A DNA stretch of 64,000 nt from Mycobacterium sp. GA-0227b (GTDB taxonomy: Bacteria > Actinomycetota > Actinomycetes > Mycobacteriales > Mycobacteriaceae): positions 62,001 to 126,000 of the forward strand of contig NZ_LQIK01000003.1 of NCBI RefSeq assembly GCF_001499855.1, written 5' to 3'. Shown here piece by piece: positions 36,564-45,796 of this stretch. A program made the position numbers and the translations under genes. Below the pieces are notes generated by a model. The model was not told where the DNA came from and did not search any database. It worked only from the letters and a program-made list of their open reading frames with translations. The stretch's first letter is position 1. Each line of letters opens with the position of its first letter.

Positions 36564-38084
36564 ATGCACGAACACACTGTCCGCGCAACGATCTCCTCCG
36601 GCACGGTCGAGGGTTTCACCCGCGATGGGGTGAACCGGTGGCGAGCCATTCCCTATGCCCGCCCGCCGGTGGGTCCGCTGCGACTGCGCGCCCCCCAGCC
36701 CGTGCTGCCGTGGCGCGGCGTGCGGTATTGCCACGGATACGGCAACTGTGCGCCGCAGCAACGCATGTACACGATGCTGGCGCCCGGCAAGTACCAGCCG
36801 ATGAGCGAGGACTGCCTGACGCTCAACGTGGTGAGCCCGAAGAAGCGGTCGGGGGCGGCCCGAAAGTCGGCACTGCCGGTCATGGTCTTCATTCATGGTG
36901 GCGGTTACTTCATGGGCAGTTCGGCCACGCCGATCTACGACGGTGCGGCGTTGGCACGCAACGGTTGTGTCTACATCTCGGTCAACTACCGGTTGGGTGC
37001 GCTCGGCTGCCTGGACCTTTCGTCGTTGTCCAACAAGGACGTCACGTTCGACGACAACCTGTACCTGCGCGACCTGGCGATGGCGTTGCGCTGGGTCCGC
37101 GACAACATCGCGGTGTTCGGCGGCGACCCCGAGAAGGTGACGATCTTCGGCGAGAGCGCCGGTGCGCACGCCGTGGCCACGTTGCTCGCCGTACCCGCGG
37201 CCAAAGGGCTGTTCGCCCATGCGATTTCGGAGAGCCCGGCCGCGGGAATGGTCCGCACCCCGGAGGTGGCGGCCCAATACGCGACGAGGTTCGCGGCGCT
37301 ACTCGGGGCGGGGGAGCACGACGGCGCCGACGCGGTGATGGCGGCTCGCCCGGCCGACCTGGTGACCGCGTTCGAACGGCTCGTCAGACAGGGGCAGCGC
37401 GAGATGCTGGGAGCTTTCGCTGCGGGGCCCACCAGCGGCACCGACTATCTGCCGCTGGACCCGATCGAGGCGATGCGCAGTGGGACGGCGCACCGGGTGC
37501 CGCTGATCGTCGGGACGAACGCCGAGGAGGCGCGGCTGTTCGGCCGCTTCCTCAAGCTGCTGCCGATGTCGGAGCCGATGATCGAGCGGCTGCTCGCCGA
37601 AACCGAACCCGAAGAGCGCGAACGGATCACAGCGGCGTATCCGGGATATCCGGATCAGAGCGCGTGCATCCAATTCGGCGGCGACTTCGCATTCGGCTCG
37701 GCCGCATGGCAGATCGCCGAGGCACACAGCCGCCATGCCCCGACCTACCTGTACCGCTACGACTACGCGCCGCGCCCCCTGCGTTGGTCGGGGCTCGGCG
37801 CCACGCACGCCACCGAACTGCTGGCCGTTTTCGACGTGTACCGCACGAAGTTCGGTCGACTGCTCACCGCGGTCGGCGATCGCCGCACCGCGCTGCGCGT
37901 CAGCGATGACGTGCAGCACCGTTGGCGCGAGTTCGCCCGCACCGGGATTCCCGGCGCCGACTGGCCTGCCTACACCACCGCCGACCGTGCTGTGCGAGTG
38001 TTTGATCAGCGTCCGCGCATCGAGTACGACCCCCATGCCGCCCGCAGGGAAGCGTGGGAAGGCTTCTCGCTGGCCGCGCGATAA
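36564..38084 (+). CDS. lipT: Type B carboxylesterase LipT
   Basis: 506 residues. Carboxylesterase family signature: RAIPYARPPVGPLRLRAPQP, SEDCLTLNVV, oxyanion hole IHGGGYFMGS, nucleophile elbow TIFGESAGAHAVA, Glu in VGTNAEEARL and His in LGATHATELLAVF. No signal peptide is obvious, so it is probably cytoplasmic or peripherally associated. It hydrolyses short- to medium-chain esters. Followed after 39 bp by a kinase-fusion gene in the same orientation. Confidence 0.92.
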   Translation: MHEHTVRATISSGTVEGFTRDGVNRWRAIPYARPPVGPLRLRAPQPVLPWRGVRYCHGYGNCAPQQRMYTMLAPGKYQPMSEDCLTLNVVSPKKRSGAARKSALPVMVFIHGGGYFMGSSATPIYDGAALARNGCVYISVNYRLGALGCLDLSSLSNKDVTFDDNLYLRDLAMALRWVRDNIAVFGGDPEKVTIFGESAGAHAVATLLAVPAAKGLFAHAISESPAAGMVRTPEVAAQYATRFAALLGAGEHDGADAVMAARPADLVTAFERLVRQGQREMLGAFAAGPTSGTDYLPLDPIEAMRSGTAHRVPLIVGTNAEEARLFGRFLKLLPMSEPMIERLLAETEPEERERITAAYPGYPDQSACIQFGGDFAFGSAAWQIAEAHSRHAPTYLYRYDYAPRPLRWSGLGATHATELLAVFDVYRTKFGRLLTAVGDRRTALRVSDDVQHRWREFARTGIPGADWPAYTTADRAVRVFDQRPRIEYDPHAARREAWEGFSLAAR

Positions 38085-38123
38085 GTGGTGGCCCGCCGGG
38101 CCCCTGTCACACGGAGGTGACCA

Positions 38124-40076
38124 GTGCCCACGACAGTCGTCGAGCGTCCCGCAGACCTGACCGCCGAATGGCTGACGTCGTCGCTCGGCGTACCGGTCGC
38201 GGACTTCTACTACGAGCGCATTGGCACCGGCCAGATGAGCGAGTGCTACCGCGTCGCACTGACGTATTCGGGCGGCGACGACGGACCGGCGTCGGTGGTG
38301 CTCAAGGTCGCCGCCAGTGACCCGGTCAGCAGGCAGACCGGGTTGGCGCTCGGCCTCTACGAACGCGAGGTGCGGTTCTACACCGACATCGCGCCGCGCA
38401 TCGGCGGACCGGTCGCGCCGTGCTTCTCGTCCGCCTTCAACGCCGACACCGGCGCGTTCCATCTCCTGCTCGGCGACGCGGGGCCTGCGATCGTCGGCGA
38501 CGAAATCCGCGGCGCTGCAGCCGAACAGGCGATGCTGGCGCTGGCCGAACTCGGCCGCTTGCACGGCCCGCTGCTCGGCGACGCGGCGGCGGCCAGCGCC
38601 GACTGGCTCAACCGTGACGCACCGGTCGACCAGGCGCTGATCTCTGGGCTGTACGCCGCGTTCGCGGAGCGCTACGCCGACAAGATCGCGCCCGAGCACC
38701 GCCTGGTGTGCGAACGGTTGGTCGGCAGCTTCGACGCGTATCTCGACGCGGAGGCCGCGGCCGACCGGGTCAAAGGACTCGTGCACGGCGACTACCGCCT
38801 CGACAACATGCTGTTCGGGCAACCCGGCGCGGACCGTCCGCTCACCGTGGTGGATTGGCAGACCGTCACATGGGGGCCGGCGATGACGGACGTCGCATAC
38901 TTCCTGGGTTGCGCGCTGCCTGTCGACCTGCGTCGCGAGCACTACGACGCGCTGCTGGTCGCCTACCACCGGGCGCTCGGGCCGGACGCGCCCATCAGTC
39001 TCGACGACGTCCGCGACGGCGTGCGCAGGCAGAGTTTCTTCGGAGTGATGATGGCGATCATCTCCTCGATGCTGGTTGAGCGGACCGACCGTGGCGACGA
39101 GATGTTCATGACCATGCTGAAGCGCCATTGCGAGCACGTTCTCGACGTCAACGCGCTGAGCGTGTTGCCCGAACCCGTTGCCCCCGAGCCGCTTTGCCCG
39201 TCGGTGGAAGACGAAGGCGAACATCCCGCCGGTGACGAGCCGCTGTGGAACGAAAGCTGGTACTTCGACTTCGTCGACCCGCAGCAGGAGATCGGAGGAT
39301 GGGTGCGGCTCGGGCTGTACCCGAACCTGAAGACGTCCTGGGTCAACAGCTTGGTGTGCGGTCCGGGTATGCCGACCTACGCCCTGCTCGACTTCGAGGA
39401 CACCGGTGCCATCGAGCTGGTACTCACGGCCACCGAACCGCTGAAGACCTACCGCGTCACCATGCGTGGACGCGGTCACGCGCACGACGATCCGGCGGCA
39501 CTGCTGCGTGACGAGCCGGGCAGACCGGTCGATGTGTCGATGGAACTGCAGTGGACGACGGCGGGAACGCCGTATCTGTACCGGATGACCCCGCGATACG
39601 AGATTCCGTGCACGGTGTCGGGCTCCGTTCGGGTCGACGGCCGCGAGTTCACGTTCACCGACGTGCCGGGGCAGCGCGACCACTCCTGGGGTGTGCGCGA
39701 CTGGTGGGCGATGGACTGGGTGTGGAGCGCGTTGCACCTCGACGACGGCACCCACCTGCACGGCGTCGACATCCGCATTCCCGGTGCGCCGCCGCTCGGA
39801 ATCGGTTACGTGCAAGCGCCCGACGAGCCGTTGACCGAGCTGCAGACGGTCGCGGCGCGAGAGACGTTCGCCGACAACGGTTTACCGGTGCAGACAGCGC
39901 TCACGCTCACGCCCGGGGACGTCACGGCGACGGTCGAGGTCCGCGGTCACGCGCCCGTTCTGTTGACCTCGCCGGACGGTCGGATCAGCCATTTCCCGCG
40001 CGCCTGGGCCACGGTGACGACAGCCGACGGCCGTACGGGCGTCGGCTGGCTGGAGTGGAACCGCAACCAACCGTAG
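38124..40076 (+). CDS. Aminoglycoside-phosphotransferase-like kinase fused to a second beta-rich domain
   Basis: 650 residues, GTG with GGAGGTGA upstream. Residues 1-340 are an ecdysteroid-kinase-like domain, homologous to the 10386 gene: IGTGQMSECYRV, catalytic loop HGDYRLDNMLF (221-231) and Asp in VVDWQTVTW (~244). A short acidic linker (~345-372) leads to ~280 residues rich in beta strands and Trp (WYFDFVDPQQEIGGWVRLGL, GQRDHSWGVRDWWAMDWVW, GVGWLEWNR), resembling the lipocalin-like/DUF7064-type domains seen near such kinases. Possible role: phosphorylation of a hydrophobic alcohol that the second domain binds. Acceptor unknown. Confidence 0.82.
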   Translation: MPTTVVERPADLTAEWLTSSLGVPVADFYYERIGTGQMSECYRVALTYSGGDDGPASVVLKVAASDPVSRQTGLALGLYEREVRFYTDIAPRIGGPVAPCFSSAFNADTGAFHLLLGDAGPAIVGDEIRGAAAEQAMLALAELGRLHGPLLGDAAAASADWLNRDAPVDQALISGLYAAFAERYADKIAPEHRLVCERLVGSFDAYLDAEAAADRVKGLVHGDYRLDNMLFGQPGADRPLTVVDWQTVTWGPAMTDVAYFLGCALPVDLRREHYDALLVAYHRALGPDAPISLDDVRDGVRRQSFFGVMMAIISSMLVERTDRGDEMFMTMLKRHCEHVLDVNALSVLPEPVAPEPLCPSVEDEGEHPAGDEPLWNESWYFDFVDPQQEIGGWVRLGLYPNLKTSWVNSLVCGPGMPTYALLDFEDTGAIELVLTATEPLKTYRVTMRGRGHAHDDPAALLRDEPGRPVDVSMELQWTTAGTPYLYRMTPRYEIPCTVSGSVRVDGREFTFTDVPGQRDHSWGVRDWWAMDWVWSALHLDDGTHLHGVDIRIPGAPPLGIGYVQAPDEPLTELQTVAARETFADNGLPVQTALTLTPGDVTATVEVRGHAPVLLTSPDGRISHFPRAWATVTTADGRTGVGWLEWNRNQP

Positions 40077-40106
40077 GAGACCTGACCGTTCTGCCGCGAG
40101 CATGAG

Positions 40107-40433
40107 TTACCGCGGCGCGTACATGATCAGGCCCACCCCGACGAGGCAGATCAGGGCGCCGGTAACGTCCCATCGGTCGGGCCGGAACCCGTCGGCGACC
40201 ATGCCCCAGGCGAGCGAACCGGCGATGAAGACGCCGCCGTAGGCCGCCAACACCCGGCCGAAGTGGGCGTCGGGCTGAAACGCGGCGACGAAACCGTAAG
40301 CGCCGAGCGCCATCACGCCCGCGCCGATCCACCACCAGCCGCGGTGCTCGCGCACCCCCTGCCACACCAGCCACGCGCCGCCGATCTCGAGCACCGCGGC
40401 GAGGACGAACAGCACCACCGATTTGAGCACCAT
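40107..40433 (-). CDS. YnfA/UPF0060-family small membrane protein
   Basis: 108 residues from ATG 40433; an in-frame GTG further up adds a non-hydrophobic Cys/His segment with no family match. Four membrane helices with [59 protein letters not shown] and [13 protein letters not shown]. Related to small multidrug-resistance-type transporters; transport function unproven. Confidence 0.9.
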   Translation of the reverse strand: MVLKSVVLFVLAAVLEIGGAWLVWQGVREHRGWWWIGAGVMALGAYGFVAAFQPDAHFGRVLAAYGGVFIAGSLAWGMVADGFRPDRWDVTGALICLVGVGLIMYAPR

Positions 40434-40521
40434 CACGACACTCAGCGTGCCGTGAACGTGCTCAAAATGCTGGCAGACCGTGGCATGTCGTGCGCAAACA
40501 CACACGCTCGCGGACAAGAAA

Positions 40522-41406
40522 TCAGCTCAGGTGGGCGCTGTCGTCGTCGAGGTCATCGCGGCTGAGGCCCATCGGCGTCGCGGCCGGGAGGTCGCCGCCG
40601 GCGATCACCTTGCGGGTGATCGGAGTCAATGCCCGAAACAGTGTCTCGACCTCGCCATCGTCCAAGGCGTCCAACGCAGGCAGCGCAAGTCTGTCGGTGC
40701 TGTCCTCGATCCGCTGCTTGAGGTCGCGGCCTGAATCGGTGAGGCCGCCGTCGTGGAGGAGTCCGCGGCTCGCAAGCCGGCCCTCGTAGAAGCGCCACTG
40801 TTCGTCGTCGTAGTCGCGGCTGCGCATGATCATCTCCGTGGGCACCCGGCCTGCCGCGGCGTGCATGACATTGCTTTCGCGACCCGATATTCCATGGGCC
40901 ACGAGCGCCGCGACGTGGCCGTCGCCGCGCTGTTCCCGCAGCAACGTGGTCGCATGCCAGAGCTTGGCCAACGGCTCGTCCGGCCACGGCAGCGCGGCAT
41001 TGGCGGCGAACAGGACGCGGCCGTCCAGCGAGGCGTTACGCGCCGCCTTTGTCGCCAGATCCGCCGCAACGGCCACGTCGTCGCCGTCCCCCACGCCGTA
41101 CCGCTTCAGCGCCGCAACAGCGGAATCCAGTCGAGCGCGCAGCGCGTCGGCCGGCGCAGCGACGTCCCAGACCGCGGGCAAGGCTTTGGCAACGCGGTGG
41201 GGGGCGAAGTTGTAGAAAGCCGCCGCCACCACTTCGGCGGGCACCACCCCGAACGGTGCCGACCGGGCCGCGAAGTATCCCATCCAGAACCCCTTGTAGC
41301 CCAGCAAGTCGAGCGCGGCGCGAGCCTCAGGAGCGAAATAGGTGACGGCGTGCACGGGTTCGAGTCGCTCGAAGAATCGGCGCGCCAGGGTTGGTTGCCT
41401 GTCCAC
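40522..41406 (-). CDS. SCO6745-family helical/winged-helix-like protein
   Basis: 294 residues if GTG 41406 (Val-Asp-Arg-Gln) is used, which puts [20 protein letters not shown] near the N terminus as in homologues; the upstream ATG at 41460 adds 18 low-complexity residues. Other conserved pieces: [38 protein letters not shown] and [20 protein letters not shown]. The C terminus looks like a MarR-type winged helix, but the molecular function is not known. Confidence 0.75.
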   Translation of the reverse strand: MDRQPTLARRFFERLEPVHAVTYFAPEARAALDLLGYKGFWMGYFAARSAPFGVVPAEVVAAAFYNFAPHRVAKALPAVWDVAAPADALRARLDSAVAALKRYGVGDGDDVAVAADLATKAARNASLDGRVLFAANAALPWPDEPLAKLWHATTLLREQRGDGHVAALVAHGISGRESNVMHAAAGRVPTEMIMRSRDYDDEQWRFYEGRLASRGLLHDGGLTDSGRDLKQRIEDSTDRLALPALDALDDGEVETLFRALTPITRKVIAGGDLPAATPMGLSRDDLDDDSAHLS

Positions 41407-41472
41407 CTCAGAAGTTAACCACGATCCCCGCCGCCGGGCCGCTGAAGACGGCGCCGGCATGCGGCATGCGGT

Positions 41473-42189
41473 CTAGCTCGGCTCTGAAACCTCTTCGGAT
41501 ACAGCTGAACTCGCCTCGTCGATGATGGCGCGCATCGCCTTCTCGGCGGCTAATTCGTCGCGCATCCTGATCGCTCGTGCGACCTCGTCATGCAGGTCGA
41601 TGGCGGCCGGGTTCGGTGTCGCGGGCATCATGCCGTGATGCGTCCGCCCGGTGAGTACCTCGGCGACCACGCCGTCCAGCGCACGGAACATCTCGTTCCC
41701 GCTGGCCTCCAGCAAGGTCCGGTGAAACAGCTTGTCGGCCTCCAGATAGGCGTCGAGGTCACCGGCCCGCCCGTGCATCACCATGTCGGAAACGGCTGCC
41801 GCCATGATGCGGCAGTGATCGGGATCGGCCCGCCGCGCGGCCAACGCCGCCGCGGCAGGTTCGAAGCCGCGGCGCAGCTCGGAGAGCGAAACCAGTTGAG
41901 CGGCACGATCGCCGGCATCCAACCGCCAGCGGATCAATCGGGGGTCGAAGACGTTCCACTTCTGGGCGGGCTGAATCGTGATGCCGACCCTGCGCCGCGA
42001 TTCCACCATGCCCATCGACTCGAGCACGCGGATCGCCTCGCGCGCGACGCTGCGTGACAACCCGTGCCGCGCGCTTACTCCGTCGAGGGTGAGCACCGCC
42101 CCGGCTGGATACTCTCCGGAAACGATCGCCGTCCCGAGCGCAGTGAGCAGACCGCCGTGCAACGCGCCGACGATTGGTTCAGACGCCAC
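41473..42189 (-). CDS. GntR-family (FCD subfamily) transcriptional regulator, probable gluconate regulator
   Basis: 238 residues, GTG start. Winged helix: GEYPAGAVLTLDGVSARHGL, then SRSVAREAIRVLESMGMVES; residues ~85-225 form the helical FCD ligand domain with metal-binding acidic/His positions (DLHDEVARAIRMRD, KLFHRTLLEASGNEMF). Divergent from gntK-gntP over 123 bp with three palindromes, so it most likely represses gluconate uptake and phosphorylation and itself. Confidence 0.88.
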   Translation of the reverse strand: MASEPIVGALHGGLLTALGTAIVSGEYPAGAVLTLDGVSARHGLSRSVAREAIRVLESMGMVESRRRVGITIQPAQKWNVFDPRLIRWRLDAGDRAAQLVSLSELRRGFEPAAAALAARRADPDHCRIMAAAVSDMVMHGRAGDLDAYLEADKLFHRTLLEASGNEMFRALDGVVAEVLTGRTHHGMMPATPNPAAIDLHDEVARAIRMRDELAAEKAMRAIIDEASSAVSEEVSEPS

Positions 42190-42204
42190 GCATACATCTT
42201 TTCA

Positions 42205-42274
42205 TAGGTTTACCTACCAGGCTAAAGACATATCTTTGTGTAACCCTATTGCAATAGTATGCCTTTTAAGGCAT
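42205..42274. promoter_or_regulatory. Three palindromes in the gntR-gntK divergent region
   Basis: TAGGT-TT-ACCTA (42205-42216), TATTGCAATA (42247-42256, perfect) and ATGCCTT-TT-AAGGCAT (42259-42274, 7-bp arms). The block is AT-rich against a ~66% GC background. The first lies near the regulator start, the last two are 38-66 bp before the gntK start, positions suited to operator sites. Confidence 0.55.
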
Positions 42275-42312
42275 GCTGTGTGACGCCAAACACAAGTTGA
42301 GTAGGTGGAGGA

Positions 42313-42825
42313 ATGGCCTCACCAATCGTCGTCATGGGCGTCTCGGGCTCCGGAAAGTCGACTGTGGGCGCCGCGCTGGCGCAGCGCCTGCGGGTTCCGT
42401 TCGCCGACGCGGACGACTTCCATCCGCCGGCGAACGTCGCGAAGATGACCGCCGGTGAACCGCTGAACGACGACGACCGCTACCCGTGGCTGGAAGCGAT
42501 CGGTCAATGGTTGGCCGAGCGGTGCGCCACCGGCGGGGTGATGAGCTGCTCGGCGCTCAAGCGCAAATACCGCGATCAGTTGCGACGGCACTGCCCCGGC
42601 ATCGAAATGCTGCATCTGACCGGGACACCGGAGGTCATCGCGAGGCGACAGGCCAGCCGGCCCGGTCATTTCATGCCCGCCTCGCTGCTGGCCTCGCAAT
42701 TCGACACACTCGAACCACTGGAACCCGATGAGCGCGGTGTCGATATCGATGTCGACCAGAGCATCGATGCCATCGTCGAAAAATTCGTGGTCTCAACCGA
42801 TGTGCGCTCAACCGAGGAGAACTGA
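42313..42825 (+). CDS. gntK: Gluconokinase
   Basis: 170 residues, RBS AGGTGGAGGA. P-loop VVMGVSGSGKSTVGAALA; DADDFHPPANVAKMTAGEPL is the family's substrate-binding segment; SCSALKRKYRDQLR contains the lid residues. It phosphorylates D-gluconate to 6-phosphogluconate for the pentose phosphate pathway. Stop shares a base with the gntP start. Confidence 0.95.
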   Translation: MASPIVVMGVSGSGKSTVGAALAQRLRVPFADADDFHPPANVAKMTAGEPLNDDDRYPWLEAIGQWLAERCATGGVMSCSALKRKYRDQLRRHCPGIEMLHLTGTPEVIARRQASRPGHFMPASLLASQFDTLEPLEPDERGVDIDVDQSIDAIVEKFVVSTDVRSTEEN

Positions 42826-44276
42826 TGAACGCGACGCTCACCTTGCTGGCGGCCGACACCGAGTTGCCTGAACCCGTCGCGTCGGGTTGGCAGTTGATCG
42901 CCGCGGCGCTGGCCGGTATCGCGCTCATCGTCGTGCTCATCACGGTCGCGAAGATCCACCCGTTCCTCGCGTTGATCTTCGGTGCGTTGGCCGTCGGTGT
43001 GGTCTCCGGCGTGAACATCGGCGACGTGCTCGACTCGTTCGGCGACGGTTTCGGCACCACCGCGGCCGGCGTCGGCATCCTGATCGCGTTGGGTGCGATG
43101 TTCGCCAAGCTGCTCGCCGACTCCGGAGGGGCCGATGAGATCGTGGACACGATCGTGGGACGTGCCTCGCCGAGGGCGCTTCCGTGGGCGATGGCGTTGG
43201 TGGGCGCGATCATCGGCCTGCCGATGTTCTTCGAGATCGGCGTGGTCCTACTGATGCCGGTCATCTACCTGGTGGCCAAACGGTCGGGCCTCTCGCTGAT
43301 AACCATCGGAATACCTGCGCTGGCAGGCCTTTCCGCGATGCACGGGTTGGTGCCCCCACATCCGGGTCCGTTGACCGCAATCGACCTGTTGGACGCTGAC
43401 CTCGGTGTCACCCTGGCTTTGGGTGTGGCCGTTGCGATTCCGACCGTGATCGTCGCGGGGCCGCTATTCGGCAAGCTCGCGGGCCGCTGGGTCGTCATCG
43501 ACATCCCCGACCGGTTCGAAGCCGACGACTTCGGCGGCAACGGTGGTGGCGGCGCGCGAACTGCGCAGGCCGAAGGCGGCACCGCGACGCAGACTGCGAC
43601 CCGTGTCCGGCCGAAGTTCGGTATCACCCTGTTCTCGGTGCTGCTGCCGGTTGGTCTGATGATGGGCAAGGCGCTCGCCGACATCTTCATCGACGACGAA
43701 AGCAACGTACTGCGACAGGCTTTCGACATCCTGGGCCGCCCACTGATGGCGTTGCTGATCGCCGTCATCGTCGGGATCTTCACGCTCGGCCGGGGCGCCG
43801 CGATGACCCGCGATCAGATCACCAAGTGCATCGAATCGTCGCTGCCCCCGGTCGCGGGCATCATCTTGATCGTCGCGGCCGGTGGCGGATTCAAGCAGGT
43901 GTTGGTCGATACCGGTATCGGCACCCAACTGGCCGAGTGGGCCAAGGGAGCCAATGTCTCGGTGATCCTGCTGGCGTGGGTGCTGGCCGTGTTGATCCGA
44001 CTGGCGACGGGTTCGGCGACGGTTGCCACGATCACCGCGTCCTCGTTGATGCTCGGTCTGGTCGAGGGTATGAGCACCGGCCAGGTGTCGTTGGTGGTGC
44101 TGGCGGTGGGCGCGGGTTCGCTGTTCTTCTCACACGTCAACGACGCGGGCTTCTGGCTGATCAAGGAGTTCTTCGGCATGACGGTGGGGCAGACCATCAA
44201 GTCGTGGTCGATCATGGAGACCGTGCTGTCGGTGACCGGCCTGGCGCTGGTGCTGCTACTCGGGCTGGTCATCTGA
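42825..44276 (+). CDS. gntP: Gluconate:H+ symporter GntP
   Basis: 483 residues, ~12 membrane helices. Family sequence: HPFLALIFGALAVGVVSGVN, then LGAMFAKLLADSGGADEIVD; AMHGLVPPHPGPLTAIDLL carries the conserved HPGP; and SHVNDAGFWLIKEFFGMTVG is the C-terminal signature. A hydrophilic Gly-rich loop near residue 240 separates the halves. TGATG coupling to gntK forms a two-gene uptake and activation unit. Confidence 0.95.
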   Translation: MNATLTLLAADTELPEPVASGWQLIAAALAGIALIVVLITVAKIHPFLALIFGALAVGVVSGVNIGDVLDSFGDGFGTTAAGVGILIALGAMFAKLLADSGGADEIVDTIVGRASPRALPWAMALVGAIIGLPMFFEIGVVLLMPVIYLVAKRSGLSLITIGIPALAGLSAMHGLVPPHPGPLTAIDLLDADLGVTLALGVAVAIPTVIVAGPLFGKLAGRWVVIDIPDRFEADDFGGNGGGGARTAQAEGGTATQTATRVRPKFGITLFSVLLPVGLMMGKALADIFIDDESNVLRQAFDILGRPLMALLIAVIVGIFTLGRGAAMTRDQITKCIESSLPPVAGIILIVAAGGGFKQVLVDTGIGTQLAEWAKGANVSVILLAWVLAVLIRLATGSATVATITASSLMLGLVEGMSTGQVSLVVLAVGAGSLFFSHVNDAGFWLIKEFFGMTVGQTIKSWSIMETVLSVTGLALVLLLGLVI

Positions 44277-44291
44277 CGCCCCGAGTCGTCG

Positions 44292-44768
44292 TCAGCCCTT
44301 GACGACTTGGGTGCCGCCTGCGAGCTCATCGTGCTTGCCCTGCTTGGTCGGGCTTCCGCTGATCGTGACTGCGATGACGATGATCGCGATGACCCCCAGT
44401 AGGCCGCCGACGAACGGTATGACCGGAAGCACCGTCCAGGAATTGCGGATGGCCGACTGCGCGGCCGTCGGCTTGGACGCTCCACCGGGCCCGCGGACCC
44501 TGAGCCCAAGCACCTTCTTGCCCGGTGTCCAGCCCTGAGTGGTCTCGAATGCGAAGAAGTAGAGGAACATCAAGACCCCGGTGAACAGGCCGGTCACCAT
44601 GATGTTGGAGGCGCTGTCGGTCGCGAACGCGAGCAGCCAGCTCACGATTCCGACGATGATTCCGTCGATGAGCCGGGCGAGCCAGCGCATGAGCAGGCCA
44701 CCGGGCTGCCCGCTCGTCGAATAGCCGCCGTACTGGCCGGGGTCGGGTGCGAAGTTTCCGCTAGTCAT
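44292..44768 (-). CDS. RDD-family membrane protein
   Basis: 158 residues from ATG 44768. Gly/Tyr/Gln-rich N terminus (PDPGQYGGYSTSGQPGG), then RWLARLIDGIIVGIVSWLLA with the RDD Arg and Asp, a second helix (MVTGLFTGVLMFLYFFAFE), WTPGKKVLGLRVRGPGG and a third helix. Function of most RDD proteins is unknown. Convergent with gntP. Confidence 0.9.
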   Translation of the reverse strand: MTSGNFAPDPGQYGGYSTSGQPGGLLMRWLARLIDGIIVGIVSWLLAFATDSASNIMVTGLFTGVLMFLYFFAFETTQGWTPGKKVLGLRVRGPGGASKPTAAQSAIRNSWTVLPVIPFVGGLLGVIAIIVIAVTISGSPTKQGKHDELAGGTQVVKG

Positions 44769-44830
44769 TCGGGTCAATGTACCGGTGAGCGGCACCGGTC
44801 AGGGTCCCTTTGGCGCGCGCCCCGGGAGCC

Positions 44831-45760
44831 TCAGCGAAGCTTGCGCTGTTGCCGCTTGGCCTCTTTGCGCGCCTGCTCGGCCTGCTTCCGCGCCGTCTTG
44901 GCTTGCTTGCGCGCGGTCTCGGCGAGCTCCGCGGCACGACCACGCGCGGTCTCGGCCAGTTCCGGTGCGCGGTCCCGGGCCACATCGGCGAACTCCGAAC
45001 CCCGCTCGCGCGCGGCGTCGGCGAGCACCGCTCCTCGTTTGCGCGCGACCTCGGCGATCTCCGGTCCACGTTCGCGTGCGACATCGGCCAGTTCGGCACC
45101 GCGCTTGCGTGCCAACTCGGCGATCTCCGGGCCGCGCTCGCGCGCAACCTCGGCGAGCTCGGCGCCGCGTTCGCGCGCGACGCCGGCGAGCTCGCGACCT
45201 CGTTCCGCGCCGACGTGGAGACCGTGGCCGACCTTGTCCGCGAACGCACTGTCAGAAAGTGCGCCACCTGCGGCTGCGCCGACGGGCAGCGCCGCAGTGA
45301 CCGCTTCGGACACCTTGTGTGCCGCGCGTCGACCGCGCCAGCCGAGCGAGGGTTTGCCTTCGGTGTCGACTGCGGCGATGATCAGCCCGCCGATCAAGCT
45401 CACATCGGTGATGAATGCGCGGCGTTCGTCGGCTTTGCGCTGCGGGTCGGTCTCGCTCCAGAACGTATGCCCGCCAAGGCTGCCAGGCACGACGCTGAGC
45501 GCGAGCGCCGCCGAAGCCACCCGTGGCAGTTTGCCGGTGGCCAGGAGCAGTCCGCCGCCGATCTGGACGGCCGCAGTAGCCCGGGCGACCGTCTCGGCGT
45601 TGGCGGGCACGTTGGTGCCGACGGGATCGGGCAGCTTGCTCAACCCCTCGAGGGTGGGGCGTGCGGCGTCGGCCGCCGGTTTCGGGCTGCGTAAGGCCTC
45701 GACACCTCTGGCGATGAAGGCTGCTGACAGCATCGGGCGCGCGATACGTCGAATCAACAT
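44831..45760 (-). CDS. DoxX-family membrane protein with a C-terminal 11-residue repeat tail
   Basis: 309 residues from ATG 45760. Residues 1-150 are a DoxX domain: RRIARPMLSAAFIARGVEAL, ARATAAVQIGGGLLLATGKL, PGSLGGHTFWSETDPQRKAD and SLIGGLIIAAVDTEGKPSLG. From ~185 to ~284 nine tandem 11-residue units of form A-R-E-R-G-(A/P)-E-(L/I)-A-(E/D)-V follow, e.g. ARERGAELAEV and ARERGPEIAEL, predicted as a long amphipathic helix. A basic Arg/Lys tail ends the protein (RKQAEQARKEAKRQQRKLR). No family match for the repeat; see finding. Confidence 0.85.
   Translation of the reverse strand: MLIRRIARPMLSAAFIARGVEALRSPKPAADAARPTLEGLSKLPDPVGTNVPANAETVARATAAVQIGGGLLLATGKLPRVASAALALSVVPGSLGGHTFWSETDPQRKADERRAFITDVSLIGGLIIAAVDTEGKPSLGWRGRRAAHKVSEAVTAALPVGAAAGGALSDSAFADKVGHGLHVGAERGRELAGVARERGAELAEVARERGPEIAELARKRGAELADVARERGPEIAEVARKRGAVLADAARERGSEFADVARDRAPELAETARGRAAELAETARKQAKTARKQAEQARKEAKRQQRKLR
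44909..45208. repeat. 33-bp tandem coding repeats (about nine units)
   Basis: The DNA encoding the 11-residue units of the DoxX protein repeats at 33-bp spacing, with diverged copies (codons for R-E-R-G-x-E-(L/I)-A recur). The tandem form makes unit-number variation between strains likely. Confidence 0.7.
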
Positions 45761-45796
45761 GGCGCAGGAGTTCCCAGGCGGATCGGGGCGCAAACG

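Noticed and set aside
37299..39815. 838-codon open frame opposite lipT and the kinase fusion
   Set aside because: Composition is Arg/Val/Gly-rich with no recognisable motif, and both plus-strand genes are clear homologues.
44288..44306. GTCGTCA-GCCCT-TGACGAC stem at the end of gntP
   Set aside because: It overlaps the last codons of the RDD gene; short and without a U-run, so a terminator call is not well supported.
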